Part shown: positions 49,975 through 59,907 of the stretch, in pieces
Numbering within the stretch: position 1 is the stretch's first letter
Layout: each line of letters opens with the position of its first letter
Source: Chroococcidiopsis sp. CCMEE 29
GTDB lineage: Bacteria; Cyanobacteriota; Cyanobacteriia; Cyanobacteriales; Chroococcidiopsidaceae
DNA length: 64,000 bases
NCBI RefSeq assembly: GCF_023558375.1
Contig: NZ_CP083762.1
Coordinates: 336,273 to 400,272, forward strand
Direction of reading: 5' to 3'
The notes under the pieces: model-generated
Seen by the model: only the letters and a program-made list of their open reading frames with translations
The model's database searches: none
Told to the model about the DNA's origin: nothing
Program-made: the position numbers and the translations under genes

Positions 49975-51127
49975 CTTTCGCTCCAACTACCTCAACAGGC
50001 TTGACCTGATAGGGCTCAACTCCTGGTAAAGTTCGGTAATAGCCGTAGCAATCGGCAAATCGATGTAATAAGTCACTCTTGCGTTCAATCCCAAAGCGCT
50101 CAAAAAATTCCAACATCAGGGATTTACACCAATGCAAGTGAACTCCGAACAACTCTTTGAATAGCTGGTTGAGTTCACTAGAAAAATAGTTCGCAGCCCC
50201 GCCACTAACAGTCACTAGCCTGGCATCAGGTACATTCAAAGAACTGAACTGAGAACGCCTATCAACCCAGTACTGGGCTTTTGCTTCCCGAATTGCTTGC
50301 TGTAAGTGCTGGACTTCCGCATCACTTTTGGTCTGGGTTAGCTCAGCCAGAATACTTGACTTTAGGGCTGTCCCTGCCTGGGTCAACAACTGGGCTGCTC
50401 TTAACTCGTAGGTGATGGGAAAACTTAACGTCTGAAGGAAGTCATGCATTCCTGTCTCTGGCAGTGTTTGAGATAGCTTGGCATTGAGCATCCCGTTATT
50501 GAAATACAGCCAGCTTGAATCACTGTGCCCAATAATCAGTACTGCCACCCGCTCGCCAGGGTAAGCTTTATAGATCCCGTATCCTTCCGGTTTGCACTCA
50601 ATTGTTTCTAAGCGAATATTTGCGATCGCTACCCCGTTGAATTCAAATCCGGGTGGGCTTTCATCTTCCGGCGCTCCCAGAACCTGCCGCAGCCATTGTG
50701 CCAACAGCCGCCGATCCTCAATCTCATCGAAGGGCAACAACACCCCTAGCCTGAATTTGAGCAATTCAGTTGCTTGCATCTCGCAATGTACGAGATACCC
50801 TAAGAAACTTAAGACCTTCGCCAGCAGTTTCTCAAACTTGCGATCTCGTACAGCTAATAGCCCAGGTCGGGAAGCTGTCTCCCCCACCTCCCAATAAACG
50901 CGATTGCCGCTTTTAGGGTCGAGGTACGAAACCAGGTTTGACCCCAACCCAACACCATCAGCAGCGTAATCGAGCAAGTTTTGATAAGTCTGCTGGGTTA
51001 AGGGTCGAACTGATGGATCGACTAGAAAATACTTCTGTGTCTGGTCAAACGGATACTCACTGGCTTGGTAATTCGCAATCACTTTAGTGCCACTTGTCCC
51101 AGCATCAAAGGCAACAGTCACTGCCAT
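49967..51127 (-). CDS. Actin-like ATPase (ParM/StbA type)
   Basis: This 386-residue protein belongs to the actin/Hsp70 fold: phosphate-1 loop VAFDAGTSGTKVIANYQ at the N-terminus, a phosphate-2-like VAVLIIGHSDSSWLYFNNG near residue 200, and the adenosine motif LVTVSGGAANYFSSELN near residue 310. Plasmid actins polymerise to push plasmid copies apart. It heads a three-gene operon (overlaps of 8 bases each) and faces a MobF relaxase gene across 316 bp with palindromes. Compared with ParM it is longer and divergent, closer to the plasmid actins of cyanobacteria and firmicutes. Confidence 0.85.
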   Translation of the reverse strand: MAVTVAFDAGTSGTKVIANYQASEYPFDQTQKYFLVDPSVRPLTQQTYQNLLDYAADGVGLGSNLVSYLDPKSGNRVYWEVGETASRPGLLAVRDRKFEKLLAKVLSFLGYLVHCEMQATELLKFRLGVLLPFDEIEDRRLLAQWLRQVLGAPEDESPPGFEFNGVAIANIRLETIECKPEGYGIYKAYPGERVAVLIIGHSDSSWLYFNNGMLNAKLSQTLPETGMHDFLQTLSFPITYELRAAQLLTQAGTALKSSILAELTQTKSDAEVQHLQQAIREAKAQYWVDRRSQFSSLNVPDARLVTVSGGAANYFSSELNQLFKELFGVHLHWCKSLMLEFFERFGIERKSDLLHRFADCYGYYRTLPGVEPYQVKPVEVVGAKDA

Positions 51128-51443
51128 TCAAATCACCTTTACAGAACTACACATTTCCACTCCCTCTCCAAACCGGTCAATTTTACCGATTTGTAGGAGT
51201 TGCAATAGGTTTTACTAACTTTCAACGAAACCGAACGAAAATCTATCAAACTGTTTTTCTTTTTGGTTTGAGGACTTTCCCCGTTCGGATCTCAAGCCGA
51301 TTTGTATAACCAAATTAAAGGTGCAATTTGCACCACACCACCCGCCACTACATGGCAGCCACAGGTATTTTGCTTGGAGGCTCAAAAAATAGGTTTTTGT
51401 ATTTCAGTCTGAAACATTTTGTAGTATTAAATGAGGATTAACG
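51128..51443. promoter_or_regulatory. Intergenic region between actin-like and relaxase genes
   Basis: Holds a perfect palindrome GGTGCAA-T-TTGCACC (51320-51334), repeated ACCGGT/ACCGATT and CGAAACCGAACGAAAA motifs and AT-rich DNA. As it separates a segregation operon and a relaxase it probably contains both promoters and may contain a centromere or the transfer origin; no nic consensus is identified. Confidence 0.45.
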
Positions 51444-52079
51444 ATGCTCAGTATTAACACGATTAATTCGGGTATCCAGGAGAAGGAAAAATATTACACC
51501 GAGGACGAATCTCTAGAAACTGAATCCGAACAGGAGCAGTCCGAGTATTACACTGAAGCAGAGACGCAGAGTGAAACACGAAAGCTGACCCAGGCAGTGT
51601 GGCACGGGAAGGGTGCTGAGAATCAGGGGCTAGAGGGCAATGTCAAGAAGGAAGATTTCAAGGAGGTGTTTTATGGTTTTAAGCCGGGGTCGCAAGAGCG
51701 GATTCGAGGCAAGAAACCCAACCCCGAAGACCAAGAACGCCTTGCCGAGGATCTCACGTTTTCTGCCCCCAAAAGTGTTTCGATGGCGCTGCATTTGGGG
51801 GATGACTTGCGGTTGTTTGATGCTCACACCGAATCAGTCAAGGAAGTCCTTGACGAGGTTGAGCAGCGATACGCTACAACTCGAATCCAAAGGAACGGAG
51901 AGCGCCAAGTCGTTAACACCGACAATTTGACCATTGCTTTAATTCCTCATCACACTTCACGAGATGGAGATATGCAAATGCATACCCATGCAGTGATTAT
52001 GAATGGGACGCAAGGACTAGATGGTGTCTGGAGAGCGCTACACAACGATGCCATGTCGCTTCAGGGATGGCTGGGGAAC

Positions 52080-53363
52080 CTGCTTGACTGACAAAACTAA
52101 GAAGCTGGAAAGCGTCTGAGGACGGTGAATTCACGCTCGAAGGAATCATTGTGTTGTCGCTTGGAAGCAAGGGCAGGTTGAGGGTCATGCAAACTTGAGA
52201 GGCACCGATAAACCTGAATCTTCCATTGGTGGGTGATGGCGAGGCGAATCCAATTCCAACCAATTTTCAGATAACTCATGCCCCGATTCGAGTGAGTATC
52301 GACTTGGCGACGCTTGCCCGACGCGACCACCTGCACTCCTTGCAGCACCAGAAACAGCATGGTCAAGGCAATCACCCCGCATAAGTGCGAGAGGGCAAAC
52401 TTGTCCCGCAACCTGGAGGCTTCGAGATTGAATCCGTTCGACTTGAGATCCAAAAAGGATTGCTCGACCTGAAACCGGAGTCGGTATTGAGCAAACGTTT
52501 GCAAGTTCGTCCATCGCTCACAATCGTCCAATCCTCGCCACTGGGCTTGTCATGGGCAAACGCTAGGTAAACGTTGGGGTAGGGTTTGGTTTTACCCACC
52601 GACACCATCGGCGTAAAATAAGCTTGTCCGGGCTGCAACGGGATGGACGACACTTTGCGCCATTGTCCTTGGTACTGAAACTGAAATGAACGTTTAATCC
52701 GAATCCGAAAATGCCAACTCAGATTCTCTCGGAGGTACTTCATCAGTTTGCCATCGGCGAAGCCCCGGTCTGCCAGCAGGACAATTGCTACCCCATCGGG
52801 CAGGATTGTTTGAGCTTGTCGCAGGACCCGCTGAATCGTCCATAACCGGACGGTGCTGCTGGAGTGTGCCACCACTCGCCAAGCAATGGGAACGGTTCTG
52901 CCTCGATCCACCACGCCCACCCACACGATGCAAAAACAATTCCATACCACCGTCGTGTCCAGGCTCAAATACAGCCGTTTCTGGCTCCACTCAGACAGGG
53001 CTTGCTCAATCAGGGCATGATGAGCGGCAATGACATTAATGCGTCGATTTGACAACCAACGCCGAAACCGTCTCTGATGCGACTGCGCGACTTGAGCTCG
53101 GCTAATCACATACACGCCAAACCCGCCCAGATGCACGTTCTGGCTTTGAATCATCCCTATCATCATCCAGCAGAGCGTTTGTAAGTGCCGCGCATCTTGC
53201 CATTGAATCTCACATTGACTCAGATATTGCGACAACGCATCATAGAGACGGGAAGTAGGAGCCATTGATTTTGCTGTTAGGTGTGGTAACTTTCCAGCTT
53301 AAACCAGGCTCTGCTTCCCTCCTAGCTTGACTTTCGACCTCAACATCTTTTGTCAGTCAGTCA
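52080..53363 (-). mobile_element. IS4-type element in the relaxase gene
   Basis: The ends CTGCTTGACTGACAAAA (left) and its near complement TTTTGTCAGTCAGTCAG (right) are flanked by GGCTGGGGAAC at 52069-52079 and 53364-53374, an 11-bp target duplication as for IS4 relatives. Length 1284 bp. Confidence 0.88.
52097..53265 (-). pseudogene. IS4-type transposase with frameshift
   Basis: The first frame runs from 53265 (MAPTSRLYDALSQYLSQCEI, LYLSLDTTVVWNCFCIVWVG, IVLLADRGFADGKLMKYLRE) to about 52515. The second carries the rest (TNLQTFAQYRLRFQVEQSFL, then DLKSNGFNLEASRLR) with the catalytic Glu. A one- or two-base shift near 52510 separates them, so the gene is probably inactive. Confidence 0.8.
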
Positions 53364-53734
53364 GGCTGGGGAACTTATATCGTCAAAAGCTGGCACATAA
53401 AGTGCAGGCGCTAGGTTATGAAATTTATGAAACTAAAGACGGGTTTGAGCTGGAGGGAATAACTAGAGAAAATATCCAGGTCTTCAGCAAGCGATCGCGC
53501 TCAATTATTAGAAAAATTCAGCACTCAGGGCTAAAAGTAACTCCAGAGAACCGAGATCGGGCAACCCTGACCACCCGCAAGGCTAAACATATTACCCAAA
53601 CACTAGAAGAGTTTCAGCAGGAATGGAAAGCTGAAGCCGCAGCGATGAAGGTGGAGATTCCCCTGCCGGGAAAGCCCCAGTTAAATTTGTGGGAGAGGGA
53701 ACAGCAAAAAATGAGTTATCGCTCTTTCATCACT

Positions 53735-55103
53735 CTAGGCAGATGAAAATAGGATATCCTCAGACTTGGAGGAATTGGGCAGCACAGTTCTAAATAAATT
53801 CATCAAGGCTATAAGCCGCTCAAAACCAAAAGATAAATATGGAATGGGAAAAATCTTTAACCACGGTTTGGTTAAATTAAAAAATTGGTAGGGTTGGATA
53901 ATCAAACGTAAATTGTTAAGTACGTTTTTCCAGCCTTTGCCTTCATTCCACCAGTCATGGGAGGTGAAGAAGTAGATAATATTATCTAGAGTCCCCTTAG
54001 TGTTATCACCAGCTAATTTTTCTGAGGAATTGAATACATCTGAGTGAAGGCTTACCATCAAGTACGCACTCATTACTAATTCCCACCATTTTTGGATTTG
54101 AGCATAATCAGTCACCCGAAAATCTGCCCATCCCAACTCATTTTTACTTTGCTTCAAACCATACTCTACCCAATTCCGCAATCCGTAGATATTACCAACT
54201 TGGTGATATTTCAAATTGGGAATATTGGTCATCACATCCCAGGTTGAATTCTTCGGCAGTGTCTCCTTGTCTGTTGTAATTTGCCAAAACTGAGTCGTGC
54301 GACGCTTACCAAAAATCACTTCACGAATATACCGCTTCTGAGTTTTCCCATTTGAGAAGACTCGCTCAAATTCCCTCCATCTATTGCATCGAACCTTTTG
54401 TTCCTTAGGCAACCAGACCGCATGATTACTACGAATTGCCACAGCAAAATTCAGCTTCAACTCATACAACACATCCAAAAAATTACTGCCACTTTCGCGC
54501 CCATAAACTATCTGCAAGCACTAATTTGAATCGAAACCCTAATGCTTGCAGCTCTCGAATCATCTGGGCAGCAATCTCTGGTTTACTTCGATAAACATCA
54601 CCCTGCTTGAGTCGCGTTTTCGGTTTATAAACCTCAAACATCAAAGGAAAGGTAATTTCTGCCATCACACCATATGCAGTTACCGCTACAATCCCATTTT
54701 CAATCTTGCCTAAGTTGCCGATATACTGCCGCTTGACATAATCCGTTGCATCTCCTTTCTTTCGGTCTCCTGTCTCATCAATTATCAAGCTAATTTCTTG
54801 CCCTTGCAATCCAGACAAAATAAGTTCTAGCCTTGCCTTCCTTAAGTTCAACGCCGACCACGGTGATTCTGTAAGAAAATGAAGCAAGCCTTGTTCGTTG
54901 CTTAGTCCGACAACTTTAGCAATTGCTGGTAATGATTTACGTTTAATATCCGAAATCATTCCCACATGTAAATACTTAAATGCTTCAAAACTTCTGACTT
55001 CTGAAAACAGATGCTGATACCATTGACAGTAGTCGTCAACGAATTTGATGGTAGGTGCAGGAACTCTAGGCTCAACCATAGTTCCACAGGAGGTTGGCAA
55101 CAC
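53735..55103 (-). pseudogene. IS701-family transposase, frameshifted
   Basis: The N-terminal part from 55103 (FVDDYCQWYQHLFSEVRSFE, SLIIDETGDRKKGDATDYVK, FKLVLADSL) and the C-terminal part (VYGRESGSNFLDVLYELKLN, LRNWVEYGLKQSKNELGWAD) belong to one IS701-type DDE transposase. Two bases appear to be missing near 54500, where DSLYGRESG is expected. It cuts the relaxase gene on one side and an IS4 remnant on the other, and I could not find its terminal repeats. Confidence 0.8.
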
Positions 55104-55145
55104 TTTATTTTATTATTATTTCACCAAAGTGATGAAAGAGCGTTA

Positions 55146-56315
55146 TACCAAATCCGGGTTTATTACCCCCTTTATAAACAGGGGTTTTATCCTGTCTTTA
55201 AAGTATTGGGTTCCGGCCACCAATGATAATTGGTCAAAGCTTGAATCTGAGGCTGCATTTGGCAGAGAATGCGGCAACGTTCCGACAAAACTTCTTCGAG
55301 TTCATCAAGGGTGGAAAAGCTTTTGTTAACTAACGGCTCATCAGCTAAAGACCAAAGTCGCTCGGCTGGTTGGAGTTCGGGAGAATAGGGAGGTAAAGGT
55401 TCAAGAAAGATACCTTCGGGCAACTCCACCTTCTCACTCATGTGCCATCCCGCTCGGTCAACCACTAATAAAATGATTTTGTCCTTTGAGGCTCCTACAG
55501 CTTCGGCAAAGGATTTCAAGACCAAGTTAAACCACTTGACGTTAACTCTCGGAACGATGAACCATTCTTTCTGTCCAGTTTGGGGATGAACGTAGCCGTA
55601 AAGATAGAGCCATTCATAGCGATGGTGGACGCTAGCGAGCGGTCTTTCTCCGATAGGGGCCCAGACCCGACGGCAGATCGGCTTAAGCCCCAGCCGATGC
55701 TCATCAAACGACCAGACTTCAATCGTGGACTGAGGAGACTTGTGTTGCAGTTCTTTAACTCGTTGGGGCAGCTTTTGCTTAAATTGCTCCTGTTGCTCCT
55801 TATCCCCCTTCTGGTGTGATGGTCGAGGAATTTGCAGGGAGTAACGACACTTTTTTAAATATTCCCATCCCCTTTGCGCCCAGACTTTCTTTCTACCCGT
55901 TTTCTGAGCGATCCAAGCCGCCACTTTTGGTCCGGTCCATAAGCCTTTGTCTTCAGGCGGTTTTTGGAGGCATTCTCGTAATTCTTCGATTTGTGCAGCA
56001 TCAAGCAGGGGCTTACCCCGACGCGTTGAGCGGATTTTTCTTCGATTGAGCAGTCCCCCCTCTCCCTGTTGGTTGTAGTTCCTGACAATATCTTTGGCGT
56101 AATCGTAGTTAAGCCCCACCGCTACAGCCGCTTGTTTGATTGTCCACTTTTGGGACACCAGCCACAGTAAATGCCAGCGACGAGATTCTACCTTGTCGGT
56201 TGTTAACTGGTAACGAGTTTTGAGTTCGTTACTGGACAAATGGGGTTCAAGATGAGCTTTTCTAGTCATTCCCCCAGCTTACTTGATAAAGGGGGTCTAT
56301 TTATCGGATTTGGTA
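55146..56315 (-). mobile_element. IS630-family element in the IS4 remnant
   Basis: The ends read TACCAAATCCG on the left and CGGATTTGGTA on the right. Excision at TA restores the host frame. Length about 1.17 kb. Confidence 0.85.
55187..56269 (-). CDS. IS630-family transposase, intact
   Basis: A 360-residue transposase in a single frame: HTH region (MTRKAHLEPHLSSNELKTRY, WTIKQAAVAVGLNYDYAKDI), VWSFDEHRLGLKPICRRVWA for the first Asp, ILLVVDRAGWHMSEKVELPE for the second, and PPYSPELQPAERLWSLADEP for the Glu. It belongs to the long cyanobacterial IS630 group, different from elements A and B. Probably functional. Confidence 0.9.
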   Translation of the reverse strand: MTRKAHLEPHLSSNELKTRYQLTTDKVESRRWHLLWLVSQKWTIKQAAVAVGLNYDYAKDIVRNYNQQGEGGLLNRRKIRSTRRGKPLLDAAQIEELRECLQKPPEDKGLWTGPKVAAWIAQKTGRKKVWAQRGWEYLKKCRYSLQIPRPSHQKGDKEQQEQFKQKLPQRVKELQHKSPQSTIEVWSFDEHRLGLKPICRRVWAPIGERPLASVHHRYEWLYLYGYVHPQTGQKEWFIVPRVNVKWFNLVLKSFAEAVGASKDKIILLVVDRAGWHMSEKVELPEGIFLEPLPPYSPELQPAERLWSLADEPLVNKSFSTLDELEEVLSERCRILCQMQPQIQALTNYHWWPEPNTLKTG

Positions 56316-57261
56316 TCACCTGATTACTGATGCCTTGCTCAGTCCCTATCGCTTTGGAGAGAGAGTCAAGGGGCGAAAACTGCTGCGCTCAGTTGGTCAG
56401 GGAATGCTCTTGATGTGGGACAGGGGACTACATTCATTTAAGATGGTCAAAGCCGCGCTAGAAAAAGAATGTCACATTCTTGGTCGCGTCCCTACCAACG
56501 TTAAATTTGAAGTTGTCGAAACTTTTGCTGATGGTTCTTACTTGAGTTGGATTGCTCCTGACCGAAAATCGAAACAGAAGGGCGCGACTAAACTTACAGT
56601 TCGAGTCATTGAGTATGTCATTGAAGAGAAAGGACAACAACAGGTTTATCGTCTCATTACTGACTTAATGGATATTGCTCTCTTTCCTGCATTACTGTTA
56701 GCGCGAGAGTATCATCAACGTTGGGAAGCTGAAAACACCCTTGACGAATTAAAAACTCATCTCAACGGTCGTAAAACTCCCATCCGTTCTAAGAAACCTC
56801 GTGAGGTAGTGCAGGAAATTTATGGCTGGTTGTTGTTGCATTGGGCGGTACGCTGCTTGATGTTCCAAGGGGCTGAACAAGCAGGAATTTCTCCTTTAAG
56901 CTTGGGCTTCACTGGCACTCTCAAAATACTTCGCCGTGCTGTTCCCCAGTTTCAGCAGGTTCAGTCTGAGGAAATGAATTTATTTTTGAACTGGTTGCTT
57001 GAGGAAATTTTAGATCAGAAGATTCCACCGCGACACGCCAGAAGTAATCCTAGAGTGGTCAAGAAGCCTCGCTCGAAGTTTCCTTCTAAGAAACGAAAAC
57101 ATCGAGGTAGTGGAATTAACTTAGAACAATTGACCTTTGCTATTCCCAACACGGCTTAGACCTTATCCGAGTAGTATTGCGTTTGTCCCCATTCCTTGCT
57201 GGGGCTTTTTGTTTAGTGTATGCTCTCCCACAGCTTAGCTTGATGAGATAGATAAAACACT

Positions 57262-58227
57262 ATGGTAATTACCAAGAAGATTGTTTGCTGGGGATTACTA
57301 CTAACTCGATTGCTGCTCATTCTTTTGGCAGTAATTACAGTTTCGCCGTTAGTTGCATCTGCTAGCAACGTGAAGATTACCATTAATACCTACTCTTTAT
57401 CTGGAATGGGGTCGGTTAACACCCACTGGCTCGAAACTGAGGAGGGGATTATTGTCATTGATGGTCAGCGGTCATTGTCGGCGGCAAACAAGGCACTGAC
57501 CCAAATTAAAAAAACTAATAAGCCGATTATCGGTATTTTTAATACTCATGCCCATCCAGACCATTTCGGCGGCATCCGAGTTTTTGCTGATAGCGCACCA
57601 AAAGCAGCCGTCTACGCTTCGCCAATAACACATGAACAGATTAAAAATGACACTCTAGGCTATATAAAAGCATCACGCGAGGTAGTCGGCGATGATTTCC
57701 CGCAAAATGTCTTAGTGCCGAACCAGCTGGTTGAAGACGGTGACAGAATCAAACTTGCAGGAGTAGAAATTTATGTGAGGGAACTTGGACCCAATGAAGC
57801 TAGCTCAATGACACTCTTTCACATTCCCCAAGCCCAAAGCTTATTTTCAGGCGATTTAATTGCTAACGGCATGACACCCTTTCTCTTAGAAGGGCATACA
57901 AGTAAATGGATTAAGCAACTAAAAACGCTTTCAGCAATGTTTCCCAACGTAGTAACAATATATCCTGGTCACGGCTCGGCTGGAGCGAAAGATTTACTGA
58001 TAAACAAGCAACTGGAGTATTTGACCAGATTCCGAGAATTAGTTGCCGATAGCCTTTCTAATGACGGACAAATTTCTAGTGATGAAAAAAATGAGATCAT
58101 CCAGCGCATGAATTCTTTGTATCCAGGTTACAAACCCGTTGCCGAAATTCCTGACTTACTTGAGCGGAACATAAATACTGTTGCAAACGAACTAAGTACA
58201 GATACCGTCTTAAAAGTCAAGAGATAA
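57262..58227 (+). CDS. Exported metallo-beta-lactamase-fold hydrolase
   Basis: A 321-residue protein with an N-terminal signal peptide (about residues 12-35, a hydrophobic LLLTRLLLILLAVITVSPLV core ending in ASAS). The zinc-binding HAHPDH motif lies near residues 96-101, with LFSGDLIANGMTPF and TIYPGHGSAGAKDL as later metal-ligand motifs. The general family covers lactonases, glyoxalase II-like and other hydrolases; the substrate is unknown, and antibiotic resistance should not be assumed. It sits alone between IS elements, on its own promoter presumably in 57160-57261. Confidence 0.88.
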   Translation: MVITKKIVCWGLLLTRLLLILLAVITVSPLVASASNVKITINTYSLSGMGSVNTHWLETEEGIIVIDGQRSLSAANKALTQIKKTNKPIIGIFNTHAHPDHFGGIRVFADSAPKAAVYASPITHEQIKNDTLGYIKASREVVGDDFPQNVLVPNQLVEDGDRIKLAGVEIYVRELGPNEASSMTLFHIPQAQSLFSGDLIANGMTPFLLEGHTSKWIKQLKTLSAMFPNVVTIYPGHGSAGAKDLLINKQLEYLTRFRELVADSLSNDGQISSDEKNEIIQRMNSLYPGYKPVAEIPDLLERNINTVANELSTDTVLKVKR

Positions 58228-58411
58228 AAATTGGCGCTCATACTATAGTTAATATGCTTTTTCGCTCAAACCGAACAGACAAAAACAAACGAATTTGTAT
58301 TCGCCTTAACAGGTAAGTAGTCATTCAGCTAAATGCGGAAGCTACAGAAGCGTTCTTAGCTTTTTCAACAACTAAAGATGATGTTTTTATCAAGTTGCCA
58401 CACTGATTCAA

Positions 58412-59389
58412 TTAAGTTGTAATAGAAGACTTGGCGTAATCAAGGCTAAACGGCCTACCCGATTTCAAGACACCGTAGATCAGATGCAGCAACTTTCGCA
58501 TCACTGCTCCCAGCACTGCCATTGAGTGTTTTCCACGTTGGCGCAGGCGCTGATACAACTCCTGAATCAGGGGATTCCATTTTAAGCAAGCTACGGCAGG
58601 CATGTACAATGCTTTACGCACTCTGGCACTACCCATCTTCGAGAGGTGGGTTCGCCCTCGAACTGAAGAACCAGAAATGCGTTGTTTTGGAGTTAGTCCG
58701 GCAAAAGCCGCCGCTTGTCGAGCACTAGAAAAATTCTTGAGTTGAGGAATTTCCGCTAATATCTTGGCAGCTGTCAGTGCTCCAATGCCAGGAATTGAAG
58801 CAATCAGTTCCTGCTGTTGCTGTAAGACCGAATGTTGACTGACGTGTTGTTCGATTGCGGCTTTGAGCGTTTTAATCTCTTGGTCGAGATGTGCAATCAC
58901 CCTTTGGATAGAAGCTAACACCGCTGCAGGATGAGCGCCGCTGTGCAAGCGCGTCGTCTCTTGTTGATGCATCTGCATTAGTGCATCTAAGCGGCGAACT
59001 AACGCTTGTAATTCCCGCACCTCGACTGGAAGTGGCGACCAAGCTTCAGGTACTAAAGTTTGGCAAAACAGCGCAATCACCTGAGCATCGACTTTATCAG
59101 TTTTATTCCGTGTGAGTTGACTGATACCGAAGGCTTTAATGCGAGCAGGATTGACCATACTAACTGTATAACCAGCATTGTGCAGATACATTGCCAAGTT
59201 TTCACCATATATACCTGTCACTTCCATGCAGGCATGGAGCTGGCTGACTTGCTGCTTGATTAACCAAGCTTGTAACTTGCTAAAGCCATCAAGATTGTTG
59301 CAGAACACTTTGTGACGCTGCTTACCCTGATGCAAGAGTACCACGTCAAACTTTGCTTTAGAAATGTCAATTCCCAGAATTGCAGTCAT
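58412..59389 (-). CDS. IS110-family transposase (second type)
   Basis: Start taken at 59389 (MTAILGIDISKAKFDVVLLH); the open frame extends 48 codons further without a good start. The 325-residue product has the DEDD residues in GIDISKAKF, MEVTGIYG and NKTDKVDAQVIALF, and the C-terminal SIPGIGALTAAKILAEIPQL with FAGLTPKQRISGSSV. It is unlike the 12.2-kb copy. The 140 bp between 59390 and 59530 is the likely noncoding end that could encode its guide RNA. 58228-58411 shows no gene. Confidence 0.9.
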   Translation of the reverse strand: MTAILGIDISKAKFDVVLLHQGKQRHKVFCNNLDGFSKLQAWLIKQQVSQLHACMEVTGIYGENLAMYLHNAGYTVSMVNPARIKAFGISQLTRNKTDKVDAQVIALFCQTLVPEAWSPLPVEVRELQALVRRLDALMQMHQQETTRLHSGAHPAAVLASIQRVIAHLDQEIKTLKAAIEQHVSQHSVLQQQQELIASIPGIGALTAAKILAEIPQLKNFSSARQAAAFAGLTPKQRISGSSVRGRTHLSKMGSARVRKALYMPAVACLKWNPLIQELYQRLRQRGKHSMAVLGAVMRKLLHLIYGVLKSGRPFSLDYAKSSITT

Positions 59390-59634
59390 TGTGTCAATTA
59401 ACGTCAGGTTTGTCAAATTTTCTTGAAGCTGCACTTGTTCGGGTCTACCTTGTGCATACAAGCTCTTCTCCATCGAGAGGCTTTCGATACCGTCCGACCA
59501 ATGATAAACAAGTGTGGGGAAAGCGATCTTCATCTGTACTCCAGGTTCAGTGACCTTAGGACAAAACCAGATTCATCTTTCCCCCTACCCAAGCGTCCCT
59601 GGATAGGAGCAACAGATCTATTGAACCTGCTCTT

Positions 59635-59907
59635 TCCTCAACATACAAGGGACAAGTTTTGCTGCGCCATGTGCAGCGGGCTGTGCAGCGCTCGCACTGT
59701 CAATGAATCCCAATCTTACTCGGAACGAACTGCGGCAAATCATGCGTGATACTGCAGATAAAATTGGCGGCGTTGTGTATGACGCAAACGGACATAACGA
59801 CGACTACGGCTTTGGACGGGTCAATGCCCATCAAGCGGTGCAGCGCGCTGCCAATTCTATTTACGTTACCCCTGACCGCTACATCGGCGTTTGGGAGCAA
59901 TTAGGGG
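59635..59907 (+). pseudogene. C-terminal remnant of a subtilase (peptidase S8)
   Basis: In frame: NIQGTSFAAPCAAGCAALAL, containing the active-site Ser motif GTSFAAP, then LTRNELRQIMRDTADKIGGV, HNDDYGFGRVNAHQAVQRAA, the end of the S8 catalytic domain. The His and Asp parts are lost toward the IS110 and the sequence is cut by an IS6 at 59908. Confidence 0.75.

Larger units (their letters stand above)
51444..53746 (+). pseudogene. MobF (TrwC-type) relaxase, interrupted and truncated
   Basis: The first block (51444-52079) has the MobF features: N-terminal Tyr pairs (EKYYTEDES and SEYYTEAE), AVWHGKGAENQGLEGNVKKE, DLTFSAPKSVSMALHLGDDL and the metal-binding HHTSRDGDMQMHTHAVIMN. An IS4 element with an 11-bp duplication (GGCTGGGGAAC) splits it; the second block (53375-53746) resumes in frame (LYRQKLAHKVQALGYEIYET) and is then cut by an IS701-type element. 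The helicase half is missing. Relaxases nick oriT and pilot DNA during conjugation; this one cannot work. Confidence 0.85.
55092..57159 (+). pseudogene. IS4-family transposase, 5' truncated and interrupted
   Basis: The reading frame begins in the middle of the gene (GNTLFYYYFTKVMKERY), is broken by an IS630 at 55146-56315 and resumes HLITDALLSPYRFGERVKGR, then LLMWDRGLHSFKMVKAALEK, REYHQRWEAENTLDELKTHL (catalytic Glu) to the basic C-terminus. Removing the IS630 with one TA restores the frame (CGT TAT CAC). The 5' third of the gene is absent. Confidence 0.8.

Noticed and set aside
57262-58227. Beta-lactamase resistance gene
   Set aside because: Only the metallo-beta-lactamase fold is supported; this family is broad and nothing indicates beta-lactam hydrolysis.
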